DNA of 64,000 nt from Clostridiales bacterium (GTDB lineage Bacteria; Bacillota; Clostridia; Saccharofermentanales; Saccharofermentanaceae): positions 62,001-126,000 of the forward strand of contig JAFWMQ010000002.1 in NCBI GenBank assembly GCA_017510605.1, given 5' to 3'. Shown here one piece after another: positions 31,899-40,625 of the stretch; the stretch's first letter is position 1; every line of letters begins with the position of its first letter. The notes beneath the pieces are model-generated. The model made no database searches and had not been told where the DNA came from. It worked only from the letters and a program-made list of their open reading frames with translations. The translations under genes and the position numbers were made by a program.

Positions 31899-34389
31899 GA
31901 ACACAATAACTGTTTTTGTCAGTCTGCTGATAAATGTTGCAATAGCCTGCGGTATCATTTTTACCGTAAGCAGATGCGGCATTTTGTTCCGGGGTTCAGA
32001 CTCGATGTATCACGTATACAGAGGCGACTGGCTCCTGAAGTCCGTTGAAGCAGGAGATATTTGGCCTCTATATAATCCCGTTTGGTACAACGGCGTTGAG
32101 CTTATGAGATATTGGCCGCCGATCGCGGCTTACCTCATGGCATTCTGTCAGTTTATTGCCAGAAGCCTCCCCGTCATTTTTACTGAAAACTATGTTTTTG
32201 AAGGATTTGCCGTTTATTGCGGAGCAGTCTATTTCATAGGATCTTTGTCCTGGACTGTTGTCGGTATCGTCAAGGACAGAAGGGCATTGAGCGTGGTATT
32301 AGGGATCCTCTGGTTCTTTATGCCGCAGAGCCTTCATGTATTATTCGCTGAAGGCAACCTCCCGAGAATACTTATCATGTCGGTATTTCCGCTTGCGTTT
32401 TTGTTCATTAATGAATATCTGAAAAAGGGCGGTGTCAGGAACTTCATAGGGACTGCAGTAACTTTCTTCATAATGTGTGCCTGCCATGTCGGATATACGG
32501 GAATGGTTGCTCTTGCATGCCTTTTATATCTTTTGGTATACAGACTCTGTTGTTTTACCGGCATGAACAAGCTCCAGAAATCAGGAAAAAGAGATCTTGA
32601 ACTTATAGTAGCTGTTCTGGCGGGATTCCTTCTCAGCGGTGTTTTCCTTTTCCCGGCGTTAAAAGGCGGACTTGCATCCAATACATCAAATGCAAGCCAG
32701 GCTGCTGAGGGATTCTTCCAAAGCATCTTCATTACAATAAATCCGGTTAAGAAGATCCAGGACGGGTATTCGGATTCTTATTTTGGAATCGTATTATTCC
32801 TTCTTTCTTTGTTCGGAGCAATCGCCAGCAAAAAGCGTGCGAGAGCCGGCTTTATCACCGCGATCATAATTGTCTTGCTGACATCGAAAACTGCGGCCCC
32901 GATCATCCAGTCCATGCCCGGCGGTTCTTTGATGTGGATGATGCGTTTCCTGCAGATTGCCCAGGCGATGATCCTATTCTCCATGCTGGAATGGGACAGC
33001 CTGAAAAAACCTCTTGTTGTTGCAGCTGCTTCTTTGCTTACATTAGACTGCGCACTGTCCACCTGGACTTTAAAACCCGGTAAAAACGTACCTTCTACAG
33101 TCAGCGGGTATTTTGAAAATATGAAAGAGACCACTCTGATCGATGAGGCGAAGGCAATTACACAAAACCGTATTGCAGTCATTGACAGCAGCAAAGCTTT
33201 ATTCAACAACGTTTTCTATCTCACCGATTATGATGACAGTTCTGCTAACCAGCTGTTCGGACAAGGTTGGGAGGCTTCTTCCACATCGTTGCAGATCGCC
33301 CAGATCAATGAAGCATTCGACTATGGCTACTATTACTTCATGTTCGACAGACTCCTTGAATTCGGATGCGATACCGTATTGGTCAAGAAGGATGCTGCTG
33401 CAGTCTATCCTTATAATGAGAAGGAAGCTGAACTTGCAGCTACTGCAAGAGGATATGTCAATAAATATGATGAAGGCAGATATGTCGTATATCATTACGA
33501 CGGCATTGAAGGCAATTACGGAACAGTCAGCTCATATGAGGGAATTGCGATTGGCAACGGCGCTTACTACATTTCGATGATGTTCCCGAAGATATGTGAG
33601 GCTCCGAGTGAATACATTGATGATTTTACTTTAGAAGAACTTTCAAGTTATGACATCATCTATCTCGACGGATTCTTATATCATGATGTCGAAGTTGCCG
33701 AGGATCTTATCACCAAGGCTTCCGAATCCGGCACAAGGGTCTATGTCCTTGCAGATGGTATCCCTGAGAATTATCAGAGCAAGACTAACAGATTCCTTGG
33801 TGTTGAGTGCCAGTCCGTTCAATTCGACAACGGTTTCCCCGCATTCCATACAAAGCCGTTCGGGGATATAGAGCTTGCTTTGTTCCCGAAAGATATTAAG
33901 GATTGGAAGACAGTCTATATGAATGGTCTGACCGAGGTTTTGGGATGGTCAGAAGTATTGGGTGAGGAGATGCCTTTCTGGGGTAAGGGTACGAATGACA
34001 ACATTAATTTCATCGGCTTTAACCTCACATACTATTATTCCAGGACGAGAGACATTTATGTCGGTGAGATCCTTGCGGGAATCGTTGATGTAAGCGAATA
34101 TGAACTTCCGGAAAGAAAGATCGTACCTATTGATATCACATATGGTGAGAATTCAATAACGGTCAATTCTCCCGAAGATAATGTAAATACTTCACTTGCT
34201 GAACATGATATCTTCCGCGGAAATATCAGGAACTTTAACAGACTTGTATATGTCGACAGCGGAGAGACAGTTATTACATATAAATATCCTTATTTGGCAC
34301 AGGGTTGTCTTGTTTCATTCGCAGGTTTAGTAATAACCGGTATTATGGTTGTATTTATAAGCCGCAAAAGAAAGAATGACAATACATAG
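31882..34389 (+). CDS. Large PTPS-related multispanning membrane protein of the XrtG locus
   Basis: An 835-residue protein with about a dozen hydrophobic segments in the first ~420 residues, a ~380-residue extracytoplasmic domain, and a final membrane segment before RKRKNDNT. The early loop has FRGSDSMYHVYRGDWLLKSVEAGDIWPLYNPVWYNGVELMRYWPP, a pattern of PTPS_related membrane proteins, which look like GT-C glycosyltransferases. That would fit transfer of a lipid-linked sugar on the outer face, next to the GT2 enzyme. Starts at TTG 31882, five bases after GGAGAG, inside the end of the PTPS-like gene. General plan resembles the YfhO protein at 579. Confidence 0.78.
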   Translation: MNSTTKNTITVFVSLLINVAIACGIIFTVSRCGILFRGSDSMYHVYRGDWLLKSVEAGDIWPLYNPVWYNGVELMRYWPPIAAYLMAFCQFIARSLPVIFTENYVFEGFAVYCGAVYFIGSLSWTVVGIVKDRRALSVVLGILWFFMPQSLHVLFAEGNLPRILIMSVFPLAFLFINEYLKKGGVRNFIGTAVTFFIMCACHVGYTGMVALACLLYLLVYRLCCFTGMNKLQKSGKRDLELIVAVLAGFLLSGVFLFPALKGGLASNTSNASQAAEGFFQSIFITINPVKKIQDGYSDSYFGIVLFLLSLFGAIASKKRARAGFITAIIIVLLTSKTAAPIIQSMPGGSLMWMMRFLQIAQAMILFSMLEWDSLKKPLVVAAASLLTLDCALSTWTLKPGKNVPSTVSGYFENMKETTLIDEAKAITQNRIAVIDSSKALFNNVFYLTDYDDSSANQLFGQGWEASSTSLQIAQINEAFDYGYYYFMFDRLLEFGCDTVLVKKDAAAVYPYNEKEAELAATARGYVNKYDEGRYVVYHYDGIEGNYGTVSSYEGIAIGNGAYYISMMFPKICEAPSEYIDDFTLEELSSYDIIYLDGFLYHDVEVAEDLITKASESGTRVYVLADGIPENYQSKTNRFLGVECQSVQFDNGFPAFHTKPFGDIELALFPKDIKDWKTVYMNGLTEVLGWSEVLGEEMPFWGKGTNDNINFIGFNLTYYYSRTRDIYVGEILAGIVDVSEYELPERKIVPIDITYGENSITVNSPEDNVNTSLAEHDIFRGNIRNFNRLVYVDSGETVITYKYPYLAQGCLVSFAGLVITGIMVVFISRKRKNDNT

Positions 34390-34410
34390 ACGCGTGTCTA
34401 TGCATTTTAC
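34385..34410 (+). terminator. Possible terminator at the end of the XrtG operon
   Basis: catagac (34385-34391) pairs with gtctatg (34396-34402) around a 4-base loop and overlaps the stop codon; cattttac follows. The T tract is weak. Confidence 0.4.
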
Positions 34411-34434
34411 AAAAACGTTCTCTGATAAGGGAAA

Positions 34435-34462
34435 AATACTTTGATATTTGTCTCAAAGTATT
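34435..34462 (+). repeat. 10-bp inverted repeat upstream of the Na/Pi symporter gene
   Basis: aatactttga (34435-34444) and tcaaagtatt (34453-34462) are perfect complements around an 8-base spacer. It lacks a T tract, so it may be an operator or an RNA hairpin rather than a terminator. Confidence 0.55.
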
Positions 34463-34540
34463 GAAATCTTATTTCCTCATCCATATTATTAGGTGTGGTA
34501 TTTATGGTTTTTCGATTAGCCTACAGGAGGCATGCTTTTT

Positions 34541-36262
34541 ATGGATGAGATTGATGTTTGGCCGGCGTTATTGGGGCTCTGCTCCGGCATGGCGTTGTTT
34601 TTATACAGCATCAAGATCACAAGCGGCAGTTTACAGACGATCGCAGGAGACAAATTAAAGAACATTCTTGCAAAACTGACCGGGAACAGAATATTGGGTG
34701 TAGCTGTAGGTGCCGGCATAACCGCACTGATCCAGTCTTCAACCGCGACATCCGTAATGGCTGTAGGTTTTGTTAATGCAGGCCTGATGAATCTGTATCA
34801 GGCTTTGTGGGTAATAATGGGTGCCAATATCGGTACCAATATTACAGCACAGCTGATCGCATTTGATGTTGGGGCAGTAGCGCCCGTGATAGCCCTCCTC
34901 GGTACGTTTTTCTGTCTCCTTGTTAAAGACAGGAAATTAAGATGCATAGGTGAAGCAGTTGCCGGTCTTGGCTTTATCTTCGTCGCCATGTCCCTTATGA
35001 AGGATTCCATGGCTCCTTTGAGTGAACTGGACATCGTAAAGGAAATATTCTCTTCCATTAACAATCCGTTTCTCGGCATTATCGTCGGCATTATATTTGT
35101 TATTATTATCCAGAGTTCTGCTGCAGGTGTCGGTGTTCTTCAGGCCATGGCTATGTCAGCTTCGGGAGCACAGCTAATTACGCTTGAGCAGGCTATGTTC
35201 CTTATCTTCGGTCTCAATATAGGAACCTGTGTTACTGCGGTATTCGCATCTATCGGCGGCTCCAGAAACGCTACAAGAGCAGGTATGCTTCACATGCTTT
35301 TCAATGTCATCGGTACTGCCATATTCACAGTAGCTTACTATCTTCTCCCCGTAGCTGACTGGGTAAGGGCATTATCACCTAACGACGTGGCAAGACAGTT
35401 CGCTAATATGCACCTTGTATTCAACCTTGCATCAACAATCATACTGCTGCCTTTCGGCGGTATGATCGTTAAGCTCGTAAAGCTGATCGTTCCCGATAAG
35501 GGCGGTGATAAAGAGGGCGTACAGTATCTGAAGTATCTTAATCCGAACATGATAAGTTCGAATAACCAGGTCGGTACAGAAGTCCTTATAAGTGCTCTTT
35601 GCAACGAGATCAACAGGATGCTGATAATGGCCGGAAACAATGTGCAGATGAGCATAGAAGCAGTCCTTGATAACAATGATAAGAAACAACAGACGATAAA
35701 CGAGACAGAAGAATATGTGGATTACCTGAATAAAGAAATATCTTTCTATATCTCACATGCCATGATTTTCGACATGTCTGAGAAAGACGCTGTCACGATG
35801 AGTGCTCTGTTTAAGATTACCGGTAATATAGAGAGAATGGGCGACCATGCCATTAACATATCCGGCTACGCAAGTCTTCTTGAGAGTAAGGGATTAAAGC
35901 TCTCAGACAAAGCCCTGGCAGAAGTAAGCCAGATGGTAAAAACCACCAAAGAAGCTTATAACATACTGTTTGGCAGCAAGCCCGGTTCTGTTCATATCAG
36001 GATGGCCCAGATGGAACAGAAAATTGATGATATGACTGATGACTACAGAGAGCACCAGCTCGAGAGACTCAAGTCCGGAGTATGTTCCGGTGATGCGTGT
36101 GTTATTTATTCCGAGATGCTTACGGATTTTGAGAGACTCGGAGACCACCTGCTTAATATAGCAGAAGCTGCTGCAGAGTCTAAGAGGATCTCTTTCTCGC
36201 TACCTTCGGAAACAGTAACTGAAGAAAATAGCAATGTAAAGGTTGCAGCAGAAAAGGCATAA
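34541..36262 (+). CDS. Na/phosphate symporter with C-terminal PhoU domains
   Basis: A 573-residue protein of the NptA/YjbB family. Two inverted membrane repeats carry the QSS signature: ALIQSSTATSVMAVGFVNAG (~65-85) and IIQSSAAGVGVLQAMAMSASG (~190-210). Residues ~340-560 form two PhoU-like helical bundles (NIERMGDHAINISGYA, DFERLGDHLLNIAEAA) that typically tune phosphate flux. ATG 34541 is chosen because AGGAGG (34525-34530) is 10 bases away; the ATG at 34532 would be only one base from it. A terminator follows before trmL. Whether it imports or exports phosphate is not readable. Confidence 0.9.
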   Translation: MDEIDVWPALLGLCSGMALFLYSIKITSGSLQTIAGDKLKNILAKLTGNRILGVAVGAGITALIQSSTATSVMAVGFVNAGLMNLYQALWVIMGANIGTNITAQLIAFDVGAVAPVIALLGTFFCLLVKDRKLRCIGEAVAGLGFIFVAMSLMKDSMAPLSELDIVKEIFSSINNPFLGIIVGIIFVIIIQSSAAGVGVLQAMAMSASGAQLITLEQAMFLIFGLNIGTCVTAVFASIGGSRNATRAGMLHMLFNVIGTAIFTVAYYLLPVADWVRALSPNDVARQFANMHLVFNLASTIILLPFGGMIVKLVKLIVPDKGGDKEGVQYLKYLNPNMISSNNQVGTEVLISALCNEINRMLIMAGNNVQMSIEAVLDNNDKKQQTINETEEYVDYLNKEISFYISHAMIFDMSEKDAVTMSALFKITGNIERMGDHAINISGYASLLESKGLKLSDKALAEVSQMVKTTKEAYNILFGSKPGSVHIRMAQMEQKIDDMTDDYREHQLERLKSGVCSGDACVIYSEMLTDFERLGDHLLNIAEAAAESKRISFSLPSETVTEENSNVKVAAEKA

Positions 36263-36263
36263 T

Positions 36264-36306
36264 GAACGCTTCATATAGATGAATATCTATGTGAATGTTC
36301 TTTTTT
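36264..36306 (+). terminator. Terminator after the Na/Pi symporter gene
   Basis: A long imperfect stem from gaac (36264-36267) to gttc (36297-36300), including ttcatatagat/atctatgtgaa with a G-U pair, followed by six T's. Confidence 0.75.
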
Positions 36307-36318
36307 CCGGAGATAAAG

Positions 36319-36891
36319 ATGGATGTAACAGAAAACAACATAATCAATGTCGTTTTATTCGAACCCGAGATTCCGCAAAATACGGGCAATATCATGCGCA
36401 CATGCGTTGCTACAGGTGCATTGCTCCACATAATCGGACCTGTAGGTTTTGATATAGATAACCCTGAGTTCAGAAGAGCCTCGACCAATCACATAACATG
36501 GGCAGAGTATCAGCTCTATGATTCCTGGAAAGACTTTGAAGAGAAGAACGATGGTGAATATTACTTTATGACCCGTTACGGCAAGGTTCCGCCTTCAGAT
36601 ATTGATTTTGTTAAGGCCGGCCGGAACTCAAAGATTTATCTTATCTTCGGAAAAGAAAGTACCGGCATACCCGGAGAGATATTAAGAGCAAATCTCGACA
36701 GATGTTTCAGGATCCCGATGCATGCAGACTGCAGATGCCTTAATCTTTCTAATGCCTGTGCTGTTGCAATTTACGAAGTCCTGAGGCAGCTGGGGTATCC
36801 CGGATTATCCTTCAGGGAAGAACAGAAGGGCGAAGATTTCTTAGAGCAGAATTACTCATACGACGAGACGTTGAGAAGAAAACATAAATAA
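36319..36891 (+). CDS. trmL: tRNA (cytidine/uridine-34 2'-O)-methyltransferase
   Basis: A 190-residue SPOUT enzyme that methylates the wobble nucleotide of tRNA-Leu isoacceptors. Motifs: VVLFEPEIPQNTGNIMRTCVATGA at the N-terminus, IYLIFGKESTGIPGEIL (motif 2) and FRIPMHADCRCLNLSNACAVAIYEVLRQLGY (motif 3, knotted SAM site). In most TrmL proteins the motif-3 segment is 'RSLNLSNsVaI'; here it is CRCLNLSNACAVAIYE, still within family variation. GGAG (36309-36312) precedes ATG 36319. It lies between the symporter terminator and a convergent zinc-ribbon gene. Confidence 0.9.
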   Translation: MDVTENNIINVVLFEPEIPQNTGNIMRTCVATGALLHIIGPVGFDIDNPEFRRASTNHITWAEYQLYDSWKDFEEKNDGEYYFMTRYGKVPPSDIDFVKAGRNSKIYLIFGKESTGIPGEILRANLDRCFRIPMHADCRCLNLSNACAVAIYEVLRQLGYPGLSFREEQKGEDFLEQNYSYDETLRRKHK

Positions 36892-36892
36892 A

Positions 36893-36918
36893 AGGGGCAG
36901 TCAGAATAACCACCCCTT
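36893..36918 (-). terminator. Terminator between convergent trmL and zinc-ribbon genes
   Basis: aaggggcag and a matching cccctt arm (36913-36918) form the stem. On the minus strand the hairpin is followed by ttttattt, so it mainly serves the zinc-ribbon gene. Confidence 0.5.
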
Positions 36919-36944
36919 GAATAATCTGTTTTTGGGATTATTTA

Positions 36945-37658
36945 TCAGAAATCCACTCTGTATCCGTCCATATGAAGAACTCCTGAGACGGACTCATTAT
37001 CAAAGTTGAAAAAGTCGTTGTCGAAGACTACGTTGTTGTCAGTTTCTGAATAAGATGTGCTGTACAAATCATCCAGATCGATCTCGCTGATTATATCTTC
37101 ATAATCTAATGATCCGACTGCACTGAGTATAAATGCATAAACAACAGCGGTAATGATACCACCGAGTAATGTTAGGACAAGGCCTGCAATTGCTTTTCCT
37201 CTGCCACCTGATCTTCCCTTTGCAATACCGACGATCGAGAAGATTAATCCCATAAGGCCAAGAATGCCTGTAGTAAAGAAATTGAAAACAGGAATCCAAC
37301 TAAAAAGGAAAGAGAGAATACCGAATACCAAACCTGCTGAAGCAGCGCCATTCTTAGGTTTTGCCTGCTGCTGTGCGGCCGGAACTGCAGCAACTACTAC
37401 CGGCTGAGCATAAACAGGCTGCTGATATACAGGCTGTACCTGTTGGACAACGGGCTGAACGGCAACCGGCTGTACCTGTACCGGCTGGGCAACCGGCTGG
37501 GCAACCGGCTGAGCTACCTGTTGAACAACGGGTTGAGCAACAGTCTGCGCTACAGGCTGAGCTGAGGGTTGTGCTACAGGCTGGGGAGCAGGAGATCCGC
37601 AGTTGGCACAAAAAGCCTGATTGTCAGGAATATAAGAGCCACATGATTCACAATACAT
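36945..37658 (-). CDS. Zinc-ribbon, Gln/Pro/Val-repeat, DUF4190-type membrane protein
   Basis: A 237-residue protein. An N-terminal zinc ribbon has C3, C6, C17 and C20 (CESCG...CANCG). Residues ~24-95 are a low-complexity QPVAQPVVQ-type linker. Two membrane segments at ~105-180 in a motif AASAGLVFGILSFLFSWIPVFNFFTTGILGLMGLIFSIVGIAKGRSGG fit the DUF4190 family, and an acidic Asp/Tyr-rich C-terminal tail completes it. Function unknown. A purine-rich AAAGGAGGGGG precedes the ATG. It lies 16 bases after the amino-acid ABC ATPase gene and is likely co-transcribed with it; the ABC permease two genes upstream carries a similar zinc ribbon. Confidence 0.75.
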   Translation of the reverse strand: MYCESCGSYIPDNQAFCANCGSPAPQPVAQPSAQPVAQTVAQPVVQQVAQPVAQPVAQPVQVQPVAVQPVVQQVQPVYQQPVYAQPVVVAAVPAAQQQAKPKNGAASAGLVFGILSFLFSWIPVFNFFTTGILGLMGLIFSIVGIAKGRSGGRGKAIAGLVLTLLGGIITAVVYAFILSAVGSLDYEDIISEIDLDDLYSTSYSETDNNVVFDNDFFNFDNESVSGVLHMDGYRVDF

Positions 37659-37674
37659 AATACCCCCTCCTTTA

Positions 37675-38424
37675 TTACAATACTTTTTGCAAGAATGCTT
37701 TCAATCTGTCGTTCTGAGGATTTAAGAAAATCTGCTCAGGTGTGTTCTCTTCTACGATTTTACCACAATCCATGAATATAACACGAGTGCCGACTTCTCT
37801 CGCAAATCCCATCTCGTGGGTAACACAGACCATTGTCATTCCTGCTTTTGCGAGATTCTTCATAACATCAAGAACTTCACCGACCATTTCCGGATCCAAA
37901 GCGCTTGTCGGTTCATCGAAAAGCATTACTTCAGGATCCATTGCAAGAGCTCTTACTATTGCAATTCGCTGTTTCTGTCCGCCTGACAACTGTGAAGGAT
38001 ATGCGTTTGCACGGTCTTCCAGACCAACTCTTGCAAGGAGCGACAGCGCCTTTTTCTCCGCAACTTCTTTTGGAAGTCCGTGGAGTTTTATCGGAGCAAT
38101 AGTCATGTTGCGGAGTATTGTAAGGTGAGGGAAGAGATTAAAGTGCTGGAACACCATTCCCATGTTCTGTCTGAGCATATTGATGTCTGTCGAAGGAGCG
38201 GTGATATCTTCTCCCTCGAAAGTAATCGTTCCGGATGTCGGCCGCTCCAACAGATTAAGAGATCTGAGGAAAGTTGATTTACCGGAACCCGAGGGTCCGA
38301 TGATTACAACGACTTCGCCTTTCTTTATGTCGGTGGTAATACCGTCCAAAGCTTTGATCTCTTCGCCGTTATAGTATTTCTTAAGATCCTTTACGGATAT
38401 GATTACCTGGTTATCAGCGTTCAC
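37675..38424 (-). CDS. glnQ: Polar amino-acid ABC transporter ATP-binding protein
   Basis: A 249-residue ATPase of the GlnQ/HisP class. Walker [11 protein letters not shown]-loop [17 protein letters not shown] (the characteristic FNLFPH of polar amino-acid uptake systems), signature [17 protein letters not shown], Walker [15 protein letters not shown] and switch His in [12 protein letters not shown]. It overlaps the permease gene upstream by 11 bases. With the permease and the lipid-anchored binding protein it forms a complete importer for a polar amino acid such as Gln, Glu, Arg or His; the exact substrate cannot be read. Confidence 0.94.
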   Translation of the reverse strand: MNADNQVIISVKDLKKYYNGEEIKALDGITTDIKKGEVVVIIGPSGSGKSTFLRSLNLLERPTSGTITFEGEDITAPSTDINMLRQNMGMVFQHFNLFPHLTILRNMTIAPIKLHGLPKEVAEKKALSLLARVGLEDRANAYPSQLSGGQKQRIAIVRALAMDPEVMLFDEPTSALDPEMVGEVLDVMKNLAKAGMTMVCVTHEMGFAREVGTRVIFMDCGKIVEENTPEQIFLNPQNDRLKAFLQKVL

Positions 38425-39514
38425 TGTTCTTGAGCCTCCTTTCGAGTATCGACACGAGCTTGCTGAAGAACATGACGATTATGAGATAGATGGCTGCAAC
38501 TGCAAGAAGCGGCATGAATGCCGAGTAGGTTCTCGATCTTATGATGTCTCCGCCTTTTGTAAGCTCCTGAAGTCCGATGTAACCTGACACGGAAGTCTCT
38601 TTTATGAGAACGATGAATTCATTTGCGAGTGAAGGAAGAACGGTCTTGAATGCCTGTGGAATAATGATGAATGCCATCGTCCTTACGTAACCGAAACCCA
38701 GTGAACGTCCTGCTTCGAACTGGCCCTTGTCAACGCTTGCGATTCCTCCGCGGATGATCTCGGCGACATATGCACCGGAATTGATTCCGAAGGCTAAAAC
38801 AGCAACGAGAACTTTATTATTTGAAGCGACGAATATAACGAAATAAGCGATCATGAGCTGGACAACAACAGGGGTTCCTCTTATGACCGTAAGATATATC
38901 CCGCAGATCTTATTTAATAACGTCAGCAGCCAGTTTCCGAAGCCGCTTCTCATCTCATCTTTCAGTGTATCATATGAAGACCTTATGAGAGCGACTACAA
39001 CTCCGAGAACGACGCCAAGGAGGGCGGCGAAGACCGTAACTTCGAATGTGATGCCGAGGCCTTTGACGATATAGTTGTATCTGCTGTCTGTGATAAAGTT
39101 GTTCTCAAAGTCAGCGGGAATTCCTACAGCCCATTTAGCAATCTTATTTCCGGTGTTTAATGCCCAGAGGGGAATATTTCCTACTGAAAGAAGCAGGAAT
39201 ACGTAAATCGTTCCGAAGATTGATAATGCCAGACCGATGCCTGCCAGTTTTCTGCCGGTTCTTGCTTTCCCGGCCGAGCTTACCAGTTTAAGTTCTTTGT
39301 TTGAAAAGAAAAAACACAAAGCGGCAAGTACTATGCCGACTACAGGTACAAATGATAACAGGATCGAAAGCAGACCGAGGATAAATATCTGATTGGCTTT
39401 CTTTCCTGCATCCGGAATTACAAGTTCGGGAAGTGCGGAATTGCACTTTGGGCAGACAGATCCGTCTCCGGTGATTTTCGTACCGCATTGTTTGCAGAAT
39501 CGTGATTTGATCAT
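38414..39514 (-). CDS. Amino-acid ABC permease fused to an N-terminal zinc ribbon and extra membrane domain
   Basis: A 366-residue protein. Residues 1-30 form a zinc ribbon with C7, C10, C22 and C25 (CKQCG...CPKCN). Residues ~38-115 carry two membrane segments with [30 protein letters not shown], like DUF4190 proteins. Residues ~145-365 are an ordinary HisM/GlnP permease: [44 protein letters not shown] and the coupling loop [48 protein letters not shown]. Standard permeases of this family are ~220 residues, so ~145 residues are added at the N-terminus. It overlaps the ATPase gene and lies downstream of the binding-protein gene, separated by a terminator. Confidence 0.88.
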   Translation of the reverse strand: MIKSRFCKQCGTKITGDGSVCPKCNSALPELVIPDAGKKANQIFILGLLSILLSFVPVVGIVLAALCFFFSNKELKLVSSAGKARTGRKLAGIGLALSIFGTIYVFLLLSVGNIPLWALNTGNKIAKWAVGIPADFENNFITDSRYNYIVKGLGITFEVTVFAALLGVVLGVVVALIRSSYDTLKDEMRSGFGNWLLTLLNKICGIYLTVIRGTPVVVQLMIAYFVIFVASNNKVLVAVLAFGINSGAYVAEIIRGGIASVDKGQFEAGRSLGFGYVRTMAFIIIPQAFKTVLPSLANEFIVLIKETSVSGYIGLQELTKGGDIIRSRTYSAFMPLLAVAAIYLIIVMFFSKLVSILERRLKNSER

Positions 39515-39570
39515 AGACCGTTCCTTATTCTTTCGTGTTAAACCCTCGAAAAGTCTTATTTATTGTAAAT

Positions 39571-39607
39571 AATAAAAGAGCGGAAATAAAGACCATATTT
39601 CCGCTCT
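39571..39607 (-). terminator. Terminator between the binding-protein and permease genes
   Basis: agagcggaaata (39577-39588) and tatttccgctct (39596-39607) are perfect complements; on the minus strand TTTTATTATTT follows. It would limit read-through into the permease and ATPase genes. Confidence 0.8.
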
Positions 39608-39652
39608 CAAATTCTTCTGTTGTGCGCTAAAAAGCTGATTAATTAGTGAATA

Positions 39653-40462
39653 TCAGCCTTCTGCAGGAATGTACTTGTTGATGATGGCAGGAATAGTGCC
39701 GTCGTCTGTAAGTTCCTTGAGTGCCTGGTTGATTGCATCCTTAAGTGCAACGTTATCCTTGTTGATAGCCATTGCGTAATCCTCAACGGTATAAGGTGTG
39801 TCGAGAACTTTGAGGCCGTCGTTAGACTTAACGAATGCCTTAGCAGGCTCATTGTCGATTACTACTGCGTCGATCTTGCCGGAAGTAAGAGCGATAACTG
39901 CGTCATTACCCTTAGCAAAACGCTCAATTCTGTCTTCGCCTACACCACCGTCCTCAGGTGAGCTGGACATATAGATGTCGCCCGTAGTACCGGACTGAAC
40001 GCCAACTTTGTAGCTGCCGCCGAGAAGTGTGTCAATATCTTTTATCTCGGAATCAGCTGTTACAATGATCGACTGGATTCCTGTAGCATAAGGTGTTGAG
40101 AAGTTAACGGACTTAAGTCTGTCCTCTGTAACTGTCATGCCTGCACATCCGATGTCGTACTTGCCGCCCTGAACTCCTGCGATGATAGAGTCAAACTCTA
40201 CATCTTCGATAACAAGCTCAAGACCGAGTTTCTGAGCAACTGCTGTAGCGATCTCTACGTCGATACCGACTACCTTCTCGCCCTCATAGTACTCATAAGG
40301 CGGGAAGAAAGCGTTTGTAGCCATAATAAGCTTTCCGCTCTCGATTGTAGTGAAAGATGCTGAGTTTGCTGCTTCAGTCTGCTGTGCTGCTGCGCAGGAT
40401 GTCATTCCGAGCAGAAGTGCTGTAGAAAGAATACCTGCTGCTATTCTTTTAAGTGTCTTCAT
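39653..40462 (-). CDS. Amino-acid ABC transporter substrate-binding lipoprotein
   Basis: A 269-residue protein of the SBP_bac_3 family. Lipoprotein signal MKTLKRIAAGILSTALLLGMTSC with the lipobox Cys near residue 23, then GKLIMATNAFFPPYEYYEGEKVVGIDVEIATAVAQKLGLELVIEDVEFDSIIAGVQGGKYDIGCAGMTVTEDR, a family-typical opening. C-terminal hinge and lobe follow (YKVGVQSGTTGDIY, AMAINKDN). ATG 40462 has AAGGAG 7 bases upstream; an upstream in-frame ATG at 40492 lacks one. First gene of the importer operon; a terminator downstream probably keeps it more abundant than the membrane parts. Confidence 0.93.
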   Translation of the reverse strand: MKTLKRIAAGILSTALLLGMTSCAAAQQTEAANSASFTTIESGKLIMATNAFFPPYEYYEGEKVVGIDVEIATAVAQKLGLELVIEDVEFDSIIAGVQGGKYDIGCAGMTVTEDRLKSVNFSTPYATGIQSIIVTADSEIKDIDTLLGGSYKVGVQSGTTGDIYMSSSPEDGGVGEDRIERFAKGNDAVIALTSGKIDAVVIDNEPAKAFVKSNDGLKVLDTPYTVEDYAMAINKDNVALKDAINQALKELTDDGTIPAIINKYIPAEG

Positions 40463-40493
40463 AACCGTTCTCCTTTTTATAAAATAGGACATT

Positions 40494-40529
40494 GGTATAT
40501 TACGCCATCTCTGGCTTCAGGGTATATTA
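40494..40529. repeat. Direct repeat GGTATATTA upstream of the amino-acid importer
   Basis: GGTATATTA occurs at 40494-40502 and again at 40521-40529, 27 bases apart start to start, immediately upstream of the binding-protein gene. It might be a pair of operator half-sites or overlap -10-like sequences. Confidence 0.4.
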
Positions 40530-40625
40530 ACAAAAGCCCGAAAAATGTTTGCTCATTACTAATGTTTTAAGTAAAATATCTACAAGGTGTTCTTATTAAA
40601 GATTGAAAGGTCGCTCGGATAATAG

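Noticed and set aside
37354..37660. Alternative frames over the QPVAQP repeat on both strands
   Set aside because: They are by-products of the low-complexity linker of the 36945-37658 protein.
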